From Plasmopara viticola (taxonomy: Eukaryota > Oomycota > Peronosporomycetes > Peronosporales > Peronosporaceae), in assembly GCA_001695595.3 (NCBI GenBank), contig MBPM02000002.1, positions 620,001 through 684,000 of the forward strand: a stretch of 64,000 bases of DNA, in the 5' to 3' direction. Shown piece after piece: positions 33,380 through 44,031 of the stretch. The notes under the pieces were generated by a model. That model had not been told where the DNA came from. It saw only the letters and a list, made by a program, of their open reading frames with translations, and did not search any database. Numbering within the stretch: the first letter of the stretch is position 1; each line of letters begins with the position of its first letter. The position numbers and the translations under genes are program-made.

Positions 33380-36300
33380 GCCTGAAAAGACTCAGACTGG
33401 CACCGATGATACGAGGCGGGATATTGACCAATTGAAACGAGGAGAGGGACGTGAGAAACAAGAATTGCGGCTTTCGATAAGTAATGAGTGAGACATACGT
33501 GGAGTTTGAATGGGTAAAAAGAAGCGAAGAAAAAGATTTGGGGACGATTTGACTGCAAGGGCTCTTTACATACATAAAGCGGCTTGTGAAAAAGAGGGGA
33601 CACCCTAACCCGGCCTATATTGCGTATTTGACTTTGCAGCTTACTAAACAATAATTTCTTTTTCGTTGCAAACGACAAATTCACCTACAAGATTAGAATG
33701 CAAACCCCTTATTACTGGTATGGTATTGAGTAATCAGTCAAGGAATTGCAACAGTAGTTTTATTGAGAAAAAAGCTCCTTGTGCTGAGTTCCACACCGAA
33801 AAAAAATTGTCGCTTATACCCCTAACCGTGGTAGGTGCATTTAGAGGTATGCTATGGAAGTAGTCAGTGACACCGCAAGAGCTTTCGAAGGCACTGGCGA
33901 CGCTTAATTGTCTAGTCTTACACATGTTTCGATCCGTACGGGCCTTCGAGCAAACTTTGTTTTAACGTTATGTTTGTCAATATTTGCTCCGTGGGAGATT
34001 TCTCGGATCTAAAGATCCAAGTTGGCACTTGGCTATCCAAGGCAATTTTGTTATGAAAAGTAACATGCGTAAAGCCGCCATCGACAAGTGTATTTTTACG
34101 ACAAACGACCTCAATCGAGAAAGTGTTCGCTGTTTCGGCTTACCATCACAAGTCGCTATACCCACATGATGTACATCTTTGCCTACACATGCCGCTGCTA
34201 GCTTTATTTTATAAGGATATCAAGTAAAACTGAAAGGTCAGCTCGAGATACTTTCAAAACCAAGAAGGAATCCTTTTAACAGGGACCCGTTTTGCTTAGT
34301 CGGACTAGACTTAGCCGATTGGCGCTATATGTGGCGCTCAAAAGTATGTGGGTGGCTACTTGTTGCTGCTACACGATACAGACAGTTACAAGCACGGCAT
34401 CTTGCTCCAGTAAAGGAGCTTAAAGCTGGCAAGCAAAAATCAATTCGCCTCGGAGTCAAAAATTCGATTGCTAATTACGAAGTTATAAGCATATAATATG
34501 CTCTATTGAGTCAATTCGAGCCACATACTATAGCCTCAATTTAATCCTTCCAGTTAATCTCAAAGAACGGAGAAATGGCTGTCATTTCTAAAAATACAGC
34601 ATTCGCATGTGCCGGTGCTCTTTCACAAAATATTGGCAAATTTGAAAGCAATATTGACGAAAAAAGATGTCAGGCATACAAGACTGATGCTGAATCGAGC
34701 ACTCAACACAATTCAATATAGATGAAAACGTGTAAGTCGAAAAGTTGACATATCGACAGCAATTACAGCTGCGTTGTTATGAGGGGGGTAGACGGTTTGC
34801 TCCACGCAAGCATTAATTCGGCAAAGTTAGCCCAAGTCCTTGCTTCTGACTACAAAGAAATACTTCTGGAGGCGCATGATGATCAAATCAGCGATCATTA
34901 AGGCCTAAAGAAAAAACCATGTATTTGTTGTCCACCAGGTATTATTGGTCCCACATGTTCAAATGAACATCAGGATCTGTTAGACCTCCCAGACGGTCGA
35001 AGCCACAGCTAGCACATCAAGGGCTTGCTAAACCGGCAGACTGCTGGTGGTAGTTAATTTCCTTCGGCAATTAGATGCCAGAAAATATTATTAGTTAAAA
35101 CATAGTGCTGGTCGTGAGCCAACGTTTTGCGTTCGTCACCGATTTTTGACAGTATGACTATAAAATAGATTATAGAGGAAGTAGATACACCAATCGCCTT
35201 ACGAGCACGAGGTAGAAAGCGCTCTGCGACTTGTAATCGTATTGATTATAAGGTTGAAGGCTTTAGCATGCCTTTTTTAGGCAAGTGGTACGTCAGCTCG
35301 CTGCATCTTATGAAACTTCTAGTCGACCTAAGAATTGATCTCTGGGATAAGCGTCTTCGCGATTAAAGCCCTATGCTGACCTGTGTATCTGCGGCTTTTC
35401 ACTAAATTAATATGCGTGCTTCATACAACTGAAACCCGCTTGCTGAATTCAACAGCCTACCATTATTAGTTAAATAATTAGACGTAGATAGTCAATCGGG
35501 CACTGGCAGGCACACTGCGCAGTCTGTGCGCTGAAGTGCTACAAGTGTGGGCGAATACGATATTCATGTCTGTGCTTATACTCAAGAATTTGTTCCATGG
35601 TCGGCGGGTTTATCAATTTTAATTACAAATTTATATAATATGTTGATTTTTAAGGCGCACGTAGTTGTAAGGATATGAAAAGAAGATGTGAAAGTCTTTT
35701 TCTATGCGAGAATTCGATTGATCGTGATTCGTAAGGTCGAAAATGCGATTTTATCCACCTTAGGTAAGCAAAACGCTTTTCGACAAATGCGGAAGCGAAA
35801 TTTGAATGCTTTAATCAGAAAAAATAAGGTGTTACATTTTACCGTCCGAGCGATTGGATGCAGTAACTACAAGATATAGCACCATTTATCAGACCTTTAC
35901 AATTCTAGGTCGACGCACGTCTCAAAATAATGTCAATGCACCAAGGATCTTATGCGGAATGGCTTAAAGTATATTATCGTTCACGATCTTTGAGTCTAAC
36001 TCAAGTTCTGGGGGTTCATTCATCACCTCTTAGATCAGTTGCTTACCCACTAAACAAGGTGGGTACAAGAGGGCGTGCGCCAGCTTATAGTGTCTTAAGT
36101 CAGAGCTGTATTGATTAAAGAGGGTACCCATACGGCTAAACGCCAGTCAAGTCGAGCATGGAGCTCACCATGACAATAAGTCTATCCGTAGGCCTTGTAC
36201 AAAGACGCGAGACAATTCGATCAGACTATAAATCTCATGGATCAGATGACTCAAAAATTCATTTTTCAATCAAGCACCTTAAGGATCCAGGGTCGCCTAC

Positions 36301-37125
36301 AAAACAGCAACAACGTGACTGCCAGACCGAATCTCAAGCTCACATTTACGCACATTCGGTCACGCTGGAGCTGCAATTCTCCTTAGAGATGCAAGGGAGA
36401 GGTAAGAGCAACCTCTTCTGGTACGGCCAACGTAACTTCTATGTTAAGTTAGCTCTGAAACTGAGAAGTATTCAAGGTCACCAAGACCTATTGTGAAATG
36501 GTGCGGTCAATCTGCTTCTTGAACTCGTTAGGGCCGTTGGACTGGCCTTGGCATATTTGACCGACGGTCGTTGTGATCAAGAAACAGAAGCAATGCGTTA
36601 GCTTTATTTAGGCCGCGATTAGAAGTTGGGAAATGATAGGATAGACCCTATACCGGGGCTAAACATTTTGCGCGCTTAGATTGGCGATATGCTGTAGCGA
36701 GCCATCGTGAGGATAGTTGTCTCCAGCCCAACAAGTGATCAAGTTGTTTTTAAGCAAAATGTGGTTGGGTTTCAAGCTATATCATCCTGGAGACTCACTT
36801 AATCCCAGAATCGGCTCTCTTGGATTGAGCAGCGGTGGTAAGAGGACTCTCCCTAGCACGAGCCACCCTTATCTTCTGGTCGCAAGTGACATTTTTGCAG
36901 CATTTACCGACGTGCTAGAAGCAAGTACATAGCCGCCATGAGGTTGCGCTGGAGCAAGTCTATTTTTGTAAACCGGTTTTTTATAGAAGTCAGGTTTTGA
37001 AAGGACGTAAGACGAAGAGATGATCTGCTCAGCATCATTGTCTACATCGGCCGCGTGGAAATCATTTTTATGCCGTCACTATTTTGTTGAGCTCATTGTC
37101 AAGGGAGTGAGCAGACTTCTTACAG

Positions 37126-37390
37126 GACGGCTACTTGCATCAGTATTCGGTGGTGAATGAGTCGTTAAGCCTACCACTGACTTCTCCCATGAGTGCACAC
37201 ATTGAGCACATTTGTAAAATTTGCGAGATTCTATATTCTTTCCTCTTTCTAAAGCGCAATATTGATGGCCTCGTCAACGAGAACGTCCTACTTCAGGTTT
37301 TGTCGCGGCTATTCACCATGGACTTTCTCGAATTAATGAGTGAGGCCTTTTGCATGGCACACAAGTCGAATAACTTTTGGGGTGCTCCCA
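37126..37390 (+). CDS. possible isolated exon of an unrecognised gene
   Basis: An open stretch bounded by a good acceptor (CTTCTTACAG) and a GTAAAA donor. It encodes about 88 residues with regular hydrophobic spacing (HICKICEILYSFLFLKRN, then LLQVLSRLFTMDFLELMSEA). A second short frame follows at 37406-37612 in another phase. No homolog is recognised. It may be a real exon of a hypothetical gene or a fragment of a decayed one. Confidence 0.3.
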
Positions 37391-37774
37391 CGGTAAAAAG
37401 TCTTAATGTGTGCTAATGACGTTAGCTTACAAGGTACTGATAGTTTAAATAATGCTAGTCCATTTTATTCAAAAGAAATTGTATTGAGTATATTTCCAGC
37501 ACTTGTTTTTGAGTCATACTACCAGATACTGGTGTCGACTGTACCGCCTTACACCAGCAGCACGCAAGCATTACTGCCATTAAGTTCTGGCAAGCCAAAA
37601 ACAAAGGAGTGACTTAAGTATATTCAGCAGTCTCAGTACCAGCATGCTTCATAAAAGGCCACGTATTAGCCGTCAGTTTTTGGTCAAGTCTTTAGGTCCC
37701 CTCATACTTTGCCACTAAGCTGTGCATCTAGAACATCAATACACGAGATATTGGTCTTCTTTAGGCCTAAACGA

Positions 37775-37802
37775 ACGCTTGTTAGAGCACGCTTGTTAGA
37801 GC
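37775..37802. repeat. 14-bp perfect tandem duplication
   Basis: The unit ACGCTTGTTAGAGC occurs twice head to tail with no mismatch, in gene-poor sequence. It looks like a recent slippage or break-repair duplication. Confidence 0.85.
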
Positions 37803-38704
37803 AGCAAATGTCCTCAAAAGCATACATCATTGTAATGCAACAAATCGACTTGGACTAGATTTGTCTGATCCATTCTTTTGTTGAATAGACCGTCTACCTA
37901 CTTTAGCGATACAGCCATGATTGCTGTCGAGAGCCCAACTTCTTGGCTTTAGCAGTTTCGTCTGCAGTAAGGAGCTGTGTTTTGGGCTCTAGATAAGAGT
38001 TAGTCTTGTATGCCTGACAAATTTGTTTGTCAATAAAACTCTCAAACTTGCCAATACTTTGCAGAAACGCATCGACACGCTTTAGACATAAACTGGAAGT
38101 ATCTATGTAAAATCCTAAGATATGTAGTTGGAAGTGACTAAAACTTAGCAAAGGACGCTTCATCTACGCTTACAATTTGCCTATGGCAACCAAATCCTTG
38201 TTACAAAAGCAGAAGATTTACGTTCGACAGTTCTAAGCTTCCTCTACTAAATCAGGGTAACGTGCTTATGACTGTCATTATCTGCAACGAGTAGCCACTA
38301 GCTTAGTTTGTAGCATCGCCTAGCCATAACAGCCAGCAGGTCTTTTTGCAAATTGCGCATCTGACAGATGCTAGTAAACATTCTTTGCATCTTTTAAAAG
38401 TGTGTGAAGATTCAGGTAGACATTCTATTCGCGTTGGTTCAAAAAATGCTACTTAATGTGACGGAGGTCACATAAAACCTTGCACGAGATATGCGATTTT
38501 AAGTGAATGACTTTTTATTGCCCCGCATTCCCAATTAAATTAATAATATGTACTTATTCCTACAGAGCGGTACCTATCCCGATTAGAGGTTACGGGAACT
38601 ATATTATGTTACAGATCTACGCTAAAACAACGCACCTTCTTACAGTCGTGCGTATCGAACAAGGCTTTTACACTACATAAAGACCATTCGTGAGCAGGAG
38701 GCAA

Positions 38705-40411
38705 TCAGCATCCTCTACCACCAGCAATCAGTAAGCACGAGGTGCTTTCAAAGATCGCGAGGGTATTGACCATCAAAGACCACACGAGAGCAAACGACAG
38801 ATAGGCAATGGTAAGACCACCAAAGAGTTTGCTCGAGCCTCCTGTGCGCGCAAGTTCTTGCGTCTCTTTTTTCTGCGGCGGCAATAAAACTAAGAAAATC
38901 CACGAGAAAATCGTCATGGAATACGAAATGACGACGGTCCACGTCATGTCTTTACGAATTGCGCGATCATCGCTCTGTACACGAGCGTTTGTGATGTCAA
39001 ACGGAGCATTGATGAGAAGGGTGAGCGTCGACGCAAATGGGGCAGCCAAGTTCCCGACCGTCGTCATCAGACCGTAAATGGCTCCTTCATGACCCGTACC
39101 CGCAATTTCAACCGTCACAAACAGGGCAATGATCCACGCAACGCCACTTGGGACCATGACAGCAATAGGAGGGCCGAGCCAGAACCACTGATTTCGAAAG
39201 ATATCCCAAATCGTAATGAGTGCAACCATGCAGTCCACGGCAATCACGATCGCACCCGTCACGACGATCATGACCCGCCAATTCCAATGGAGACCGTATT
39301 TCGACGTGACCATAATTCCAGTCATAAAGCACAAGTGCCCTAAAACCTCGTTTAGCGTGTTGTTAATCGGGGTGACCCCCACTAAGTACGATTGAATGGG
39401 GGAACTTGCGGTATACGAAATACTGGAAAAAATCCCCGCAAAGAAATGGTGCCCAATAACTTGGTACACGACGCGTTTGCACAATAAGGCCCAAAAGTCG
39501 CTAATGTACTTGGCAAAATCGAGCCGCTCGGCCTTGTCTTCCTTGATGCAAAACCACGTAAATGGGACTGCAGGAGCCGTAAGGACGACCGAAATGATCA
39601 TGAGCTGCGGAAAAGTGAGGGAGAAATCAAAGCTCCCGCCATAGTCTGCCCCGTTAAAGCAAAACCCGACGAGCAGCTCCCCAAAGATCACCAAAGTCGT
39701 GCGAACTGCGTAGATTGACGATTGCGTCTTGCCACGCTTGGCCATCGGCTCTTGCTGGGCGAGTTCGCATACAATACTGTCGGAGCACACATCGGAAAGC
39801 ACGTACCCAAAGGCAGCAAAGAACATGAGCACGACGTACTTGGCACCTTCGCTCGGCGCACTGTAATTGATCCGATGTATAATCTCTGGCGTGTAGTCGG
39901 CCACGTTGACGTCGCGGTCGGCGGGTACAGTGTAGTAGGGTGGTCCAATGGGCATGAGGGCCATGAGCAATAACATTGCAATACAAATGGTCCACCCAAG
40001 AAGCATGTACGGACGCCGACGGTACCCAAAAATGGGAAAACAGTCCGATGTGATACCATAAAAGACTTTGAAACTCCACGGTAAGATCACAAGTTCCTTG
40101 GCCGCAGAGACCTGAGCACCACTACAGTTAAGGTACTGTTGCATGAGGGGGTACACTGTGCCCGGAAGCATTCCGTAGACGACACCGACGGCCGCATACT
40201 GAAAGATGAGCCCAATATGGTCACGGCTCAACAAGTTTGGCATCCCACCCGGACGAATGGCTCCATCCTCGAGCAAGGATGGGGTGTCCCCGGGCGTCTT
40301 GGCTCCAGTAAAATTGTCATCGGCATCTTTCGTCACCCGCTCCTTGGAGGTGCTTATGACTGATAGGCACTGGAGATCGAGGCGACTTTGACCATTCGGA
40401 GTCCGAGTCAT
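38705..40411 (-). CDS. Folate-biopterin transporter (FBT/BT1) family membrane protein
   Basis: 568 residues, one exon, about twelve hydrophobic segments. The FBT signature is clear after the first pair of helices: AKELVILPWSFKVFYGITSD, then FPIFGYRRRPYMLLGW. In this family the ...LPWxxKxxYGxxSD...P..GYRRR block is diagnostic and distinguishes it from general MFS carriers. These proteins move folates or pterins, and related compounds, across membranes, probably with protons. Oomycetes carry many copies. The N-terminal 75 residues are polar and cytosolic. The start is the first ATG (MTRTPNGQ). The C-terminus ends shortly after the last helix. It is the most downstream of a run of four minus-strand genes. 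Confidence 0.9.
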   Translation of the reverse strand: MTRTPNGQSRLDLQCLSVISTSKERVTKDADDNFTGAKTPGDTPSLLEDGAIRPGGMPNLLSRDHIGLIFQYAAVGVVYGMLPGTVYPLMQQYLNCSGAQVSAAKELVILPWSFKVFYGITSDCFPIFGYRRRPYMLLGWTICIAMLLLMALMPIGPPYYTVPADRDVNVADYTPEIIHRINYSAPSEGAKYVVLMFFAAFGYVLSDVCSDSIVCELAQQEPMAKRGKTQSSIYAVRTTLVIFGELLVGFCFNGADYGGSFDFSLTFPQLMIISVVLTAPAVPFTWFCIKEDKAERLDFAKYISDFWALLCKRVVYQVIGHHFFAGIFSSISYTASSPIQSYLVGVTPINNTLNEVLGHLCFMTGIMVTSKYGLHWNWRVMIVVTGAIVIAVDCMVALITIWDIFRNQWFWLGPPIAVMVPSGVAWIIALFVTVEIAGTGHEGAIYGLMTTVGNLAAPFASTLTLLINAPFDITNARVQSDDRAIRKDMTWTVVISYSMTIFSWIFLVLLPPQKKETQELARTGGSSKLFGGLTIAYLSFALVWSLMVNTLAIFESTSCLLIAGGRGC

Positions 40412-41408
40412 TGGGCAGAAATCGAAATGGATGGCATAAGTGGAGCTTAGGGATCATGGGGTCTTGGGGTAAGCTGCAACGACCTTGAATCAGGTCATGT
40501 TAGCGCAGATGGGCAGGTCTTCCGGCTCCATAATCCTGCTACAATACATACTTGATGGTCGGACGATTTGTAGATTCACGTGTCAACAGCTGATATGGCT
40601 GGATTATTACACTGGGGATCGTCCAATCAAGTACCGGAAATCACCGACGTCGAAGCTCGCACGCGAATCACGGTCGTTCATAGCACCACGAGGCGTGTTT
40701 TTTCTTGAATGTTGACACGCATTGCATGCTGTATTGTTGCAGGCTGAGTCATTACGAGAGACGGCTTATACGATAACAATCAAATGTAGTGGATATGAAA
40801 ACAAATAGTTTCGTCATTTAAGCCTCAGTTATACATTACTTCGGGGAGTACCTAGTCGATTCGATGCGTATTTGATAACGAGCTTTGTGTCAATCAATAC
40901 ATTGAGTGGACTACCATACGTTTCATTTATTTAGCGCACTGTTTAGCGCACTGTTTCAAATTTGCCAACAATACGTTAATGCGTGCGAACCCTTCTTACA
41001 GGGAAAGAATTAATGCGTATTAGCTCTTGAGGTGCTTTGCTTGCAAAACGCCATGTGGTGGCACATAAAAACGCTTCATTTTCCTGGTCTGTACCTTTTT
41101 GCTCGCACTTTTTATTACTATAGTCAAAAACATCACTTTAAAATAGCCGATGTTACGCTACAAAATCATAGAAAAAGATGCTACATTAAAAAACTACAAG
41201 CAAATATATTCTAAAATGGCGATTCGTGTTTCCTTTAGCCTATTCCATTTTGACTACGCCACTAAAAATTGTGCTGCTTGTTAGCTTACATCTAATAGAC
41301 CTTTAAAAGCCAGGCAACTCTCCGTCGCTCATTCTTAAAAAACCTTCAATACAAAACGCAGGTGGTTTCAAAAAAGGTTGGCACTAAAGTGGACGTCAGC
41401 AAATTGTA
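40412..41408. other. intergenic, FBT to amino-acid transporter
   Basis: About 1 kb, AT-rich, no gene seen. It contains a short direct duplication of TTTAGCGCACTG at 40931-40954. It should include the FBT gene promoter near its left end and the transporter 3' UTR near its right end. Confidence 0.45.
40931..40954. repeat. 12-bp perfect tandem duplication
   Basis: TTTAGCGCACTG is present twice in direct succession. Confidence 0.75.
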
Positions 41409-42974
41409 TCATACCGACAGTATCACTTGAAATGTAGCTGCGACACAATATAGAGTCGCCACCACGCCGACAAGAATCAGCAAAGCCAATCGCGCCATTT
41501 TCGCACGATTCGAACGCCATGGGGCAAGTCGAAAGTAAAAGATGAGTGGAAACAAATAGCAAAGCATCAATAAATTGCTCGCTCCAACAAACGAAAATAC
41601 CACGTGAAGTCCGGGCACGCGCAAAGCGCAGAGAACCTGTAGTGCTAGCAGAAGTACCGTCACAATGGCCTGCACAATCCGTGATGGCTTTGACGTGTTC
41701 TCCTCCTTCTCCTCTTGTTCACAGCCATGGCAATCAACACAAGCCACGTACATCTCGAGCACCAACGAGCGCAGTGGGTGAAACAATAATGGGTATGAAA
41801 ACAGAATTGTCAATAAAATTGCCATGCGAGGGACCGCCATAATACGGTCGTTCGAGAGGTTTAGCAATATATTGCCCTGGGTTTGGTGGCCGTACATGTG
41901 TGCAGCACATAGACCAAAGGTTGCGTAAAGTAACACACAAGCGCCGACAGCAAGAGCCAGATGACGTCGCATAGTCAGCCGAGCACTTTGCAGCACAGTT
42001 ACAGGAACTTTGGTGCTCTCGAGCGCCTCAATCGTAATGCCATGCCTTCCACTTTGCTTCGCCATGTCAGCAGCGACAAGCTGAGCGAGTAGAGGAATGA
42101 CGTTCAAGTGAAGCATAAACGTAAAGTTGTAGATTCCCACGACCTCCGAGAGACGCCAGAATAATGACGCTTTAATCTCCGTCTCGAACTTTGCATTTTG
42201 AGCACCATCCAATATAGTACTATTCCCAGTGTTTCCTGTTGCCGCACGGTATGCTACTGCACTCACTAAATATACTGAAAAGACGACTCCAAAGTACGAC
42301 GAATAGCGCAAGGCCGAAATGTTTGTCAAGCATCCAAGTGGTAACACCACACTCATGACTATTATCCAAGTCGAAATGACCACTGCATGTTGCTTTTCTT
42401 CGAGACTTTGCTGATCAAAGTGATGGGGGAGTGCCGACAATAGTATTGGTGCCATGTCCTTTATGACGCACACACAACCAACACACGCTCCAAAGACTGC
42501 AAACGCAGTCAAGGCTCCAGTCACTCGAGCCAGGCATTTGCCACCAGCTTTCCATGCCAACTGCTGGTATGACTTTTGACTTGCTTGCAGTTGAGTATGA
42601 TCATCTTTTGCTACGATCACGTAAATATCTACCAGAGTATCAGCTGTAAAAGCCATTGCCATTCCCACAAAACTCAAGACCAAAACCGCTTGAAGAGGTG
42701 AAAGGAGCACAAAGGTGTAAGGTATCGCTAATGTACCAGCACCAAGGGCCGACATGAGTAGCGTAAACGGAACGGCACATTCGTGTTCAAGCCAATGATA
42801 CAGCCAGAGAGCTTTTGAAACTTGTGCTGAGTCAGACTTAAGATCCTGTACATGGGTGAGATGGTCGGCGACAATAAGTGGAAAACCAGCGTCAATTGAA
42901 TTATGACGATAAGGGTGTTTTGGAGAGATTATAGATCGAGGAAAGAGTGGTGCGTTCTCGTCCGACGTGGTCAT
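41409..42974 (-). CDS. Amino acid/auxin permease (AAAP, SLC32/36/38-like) transporter
   Basis: 521 residues, one exon, about eleven membrane segments. The first helix carries the AAAP hallmark (LLMSALGAGTLAIPYTFVLL), the glycine-rich unwound segment that binds substrate and ion. Later helices include AVFGACVGCVCVIKDMAPIL, WIIVMSVVLPLGCLTNIS (the family's P-L-x-x-L-x-x-[IL]-x-x-LxxxS-like stretch continues with ALRYSSYFGVVF), and LVGVVATLYCVAATFQVILS at the end. The N-terminal 65 residues are polar. It probably imports neutral amino acids with H+ or Na+; substrate and membrane are unknown. An interhelical loop is rich in Cys and Glu (CVDCHGCEQEEKEENTSK). The start is the first ATG at 42974. 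Confidence 0.9.
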   Translation of the reverse strand: MTTSDENAPLFPRSIISPKHPYRHNSIDAGFPLIVADHLTHVQDLKSDSAQVSKALWLYHWLEHECAVPFTLLMSALGAGTLAIPYTFVLLSPLQAVLVLSFVGMAMAFTADTLVDIYVIVAKDDHTQLQASQKSYQQLAWKAGGKCLARVTGALTAFAVFGACVGCVCVIKDMAPILLSALPHHFDQQSLEEKQHAVVISTWIIVMSVVLPLGCLTNISALRYSSYFGVVFSVYLVSAVAYRAATGNTGNSTILDGAQNAKFETEIKASLFWRLSEVVGIYNFTFMLHLNVIPLLAQLVAADMAKQSGRHGITIEALESTKVPVTVLQSARLTMRRHLALAVGACVLLYATFGLCAAHMYGHQTQGNILLNLSNDRIMAVPRMAILLTILFSYPLLFHPLRSLVLEMYVACVDCHGCEQEEKEENTSKPSRIVQAIVTVLLLALQVLCALRVPGLHVVFSFVGASNLLMLCYLFPLIFYFRLAPWRSNRAKMARLALLILVGVVATLYCVAATFQVILSV

Positions 42975-43170
42975 GAAGGTTCGTGGCCTTTTTTATTGCT
43001 AATTTGCTCGTTTCGTGAATGTAAATTTATTGCAACTTTCACCCTTATAACAAAAGAAAATATTTCAAAAAAGATGGAAAAGCTTAAAATTCAGCCACGA
43101 CCTGCTAATTGCTAAGCATCCGAACTTTCACGCTCGTCAGCTTGAGACGGCAGTGTGTCGACGGGTCGCA

Positions 43171-43825
43171 TCACAGTTCTCCTGCCTTAGTTTCCTGTAC
43201 GCTTGCAAAGGCGGCCTCGGCCTCTTTGCGGGCGTCCTCCAGTAAATTCTACAATCCAGCACTTCGTATTAGTATACTATTATGTTTTTAGCATATTAAG
43301 ATAAAGCGGTCGTACCCTGCGGTCAGTTTCTGGAATGCTTTTCTTCACGTTGACTGCTCTCTTTGAGTTTCTGGCTTGGTCGAGCTCACGTCCCGATCCA
43401 GCATCGCCTTGGCTTTCTTGCAACTTGGACTCGCCAGTTTTTTCGACCTCTTGCTTGACGTCCGACTCAACTGCGTCCTTTGCTAGATCCAAGGCGGCGG
43501 AAAATCCAGCTTGGCATGCATGCTGGCGTTCACTTGGCGGAATGCCCTTCAGTGACACGCAGGCATCGAGACGCAGCGACTTCATGATCCCCACTTCAGG
43601 AGGATCTTTGCAATACCCTTCACATCCTGCGGTTTTGCCCTTGTTAAATCCTTGACCACAATGATTAAACAAATCAGGACGGGGGAGTCTCTCGCGCCAC
43701 TTCTGACACGCCTCCTCGCGGTAGTGCACGAGCTGCGACTGGCATGACGACATGCACGACCCAAGCACAGAATCCACAAACAAAACAGCGACCATTATGA
43801 AAATCACCATTTTCAAAGTCTTCAT
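43171..43825 (-). CDS. small secreted cysteine-rich protein
   Basis: Exons 43825-43316 and 43248-43171, joined in frame by a 67-nt intron (GTACGA donor, TACTAAT branch site, TTGTAG acceptor), give 195 residues. The start is the ATG just before a clear signal peptide (MKTLKMVIFIMVAVLFVDSVLG). An upstream in-frame ATG at 43948 would bury that signal and is less likely. The mature part has eight Cys in its first 90 residues (CMSSC, EAC, HC, GC, YC, DAC, HAC), enough for four disulfides, and then a highly charged Glu/Lys/Ala-rich helix. There is no RxLR or LxLFLAK motif. Exported, probably to the apoplast or cell surface. The family is not recognised. A candidate secreted effector or wall protein is inference only. 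Confidence 0.75.
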
Positions 43826-44031
43826 CTTCCTTCTCTCTCGCTGCTCAAAGATTTTACTGCGTTCAAGCGATTTCCTAGAAAACGTCCGCCTGGTCACCGA
43901 ACGACGGTTCATGATCTTCAGACCCTGTATATCTCTATATCTTACCAAAGCAGATATCTTTGGAATGTTGAAAATTTCCTACGACTTATAATTTTGTCGA
44001 TCGCTATTTTCTGTCTATAGATGCCAAAACT

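Larger units (their letters stand above)
33380..38704. other. 5.3-kb gene-poor block
   Basis: Short open frames only, on both strands. Noted within it: a perfect 14-bp tandem duplication at 37775-37802, and one exon-like segment at 37126-37390, listed separately. No rRNA, tRNA or recognisable transposon protein is seen. Confidence 0.45.

Noticed and set aside
32953..33684. 243-codon minus-strand frame overlapping the AIR9-like gene
   Set aside because: Arg/Cys/Ser-rich shadow of the first exon. The real frame carries the A9-like motif and splices in phase to exon 2.
43171..43948. RxLR-class effector
   Set aside because: The secreted protein has no RxLR or dEER motif after its signal peptide. 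Only a generic secreted Cys-rich call is justified.
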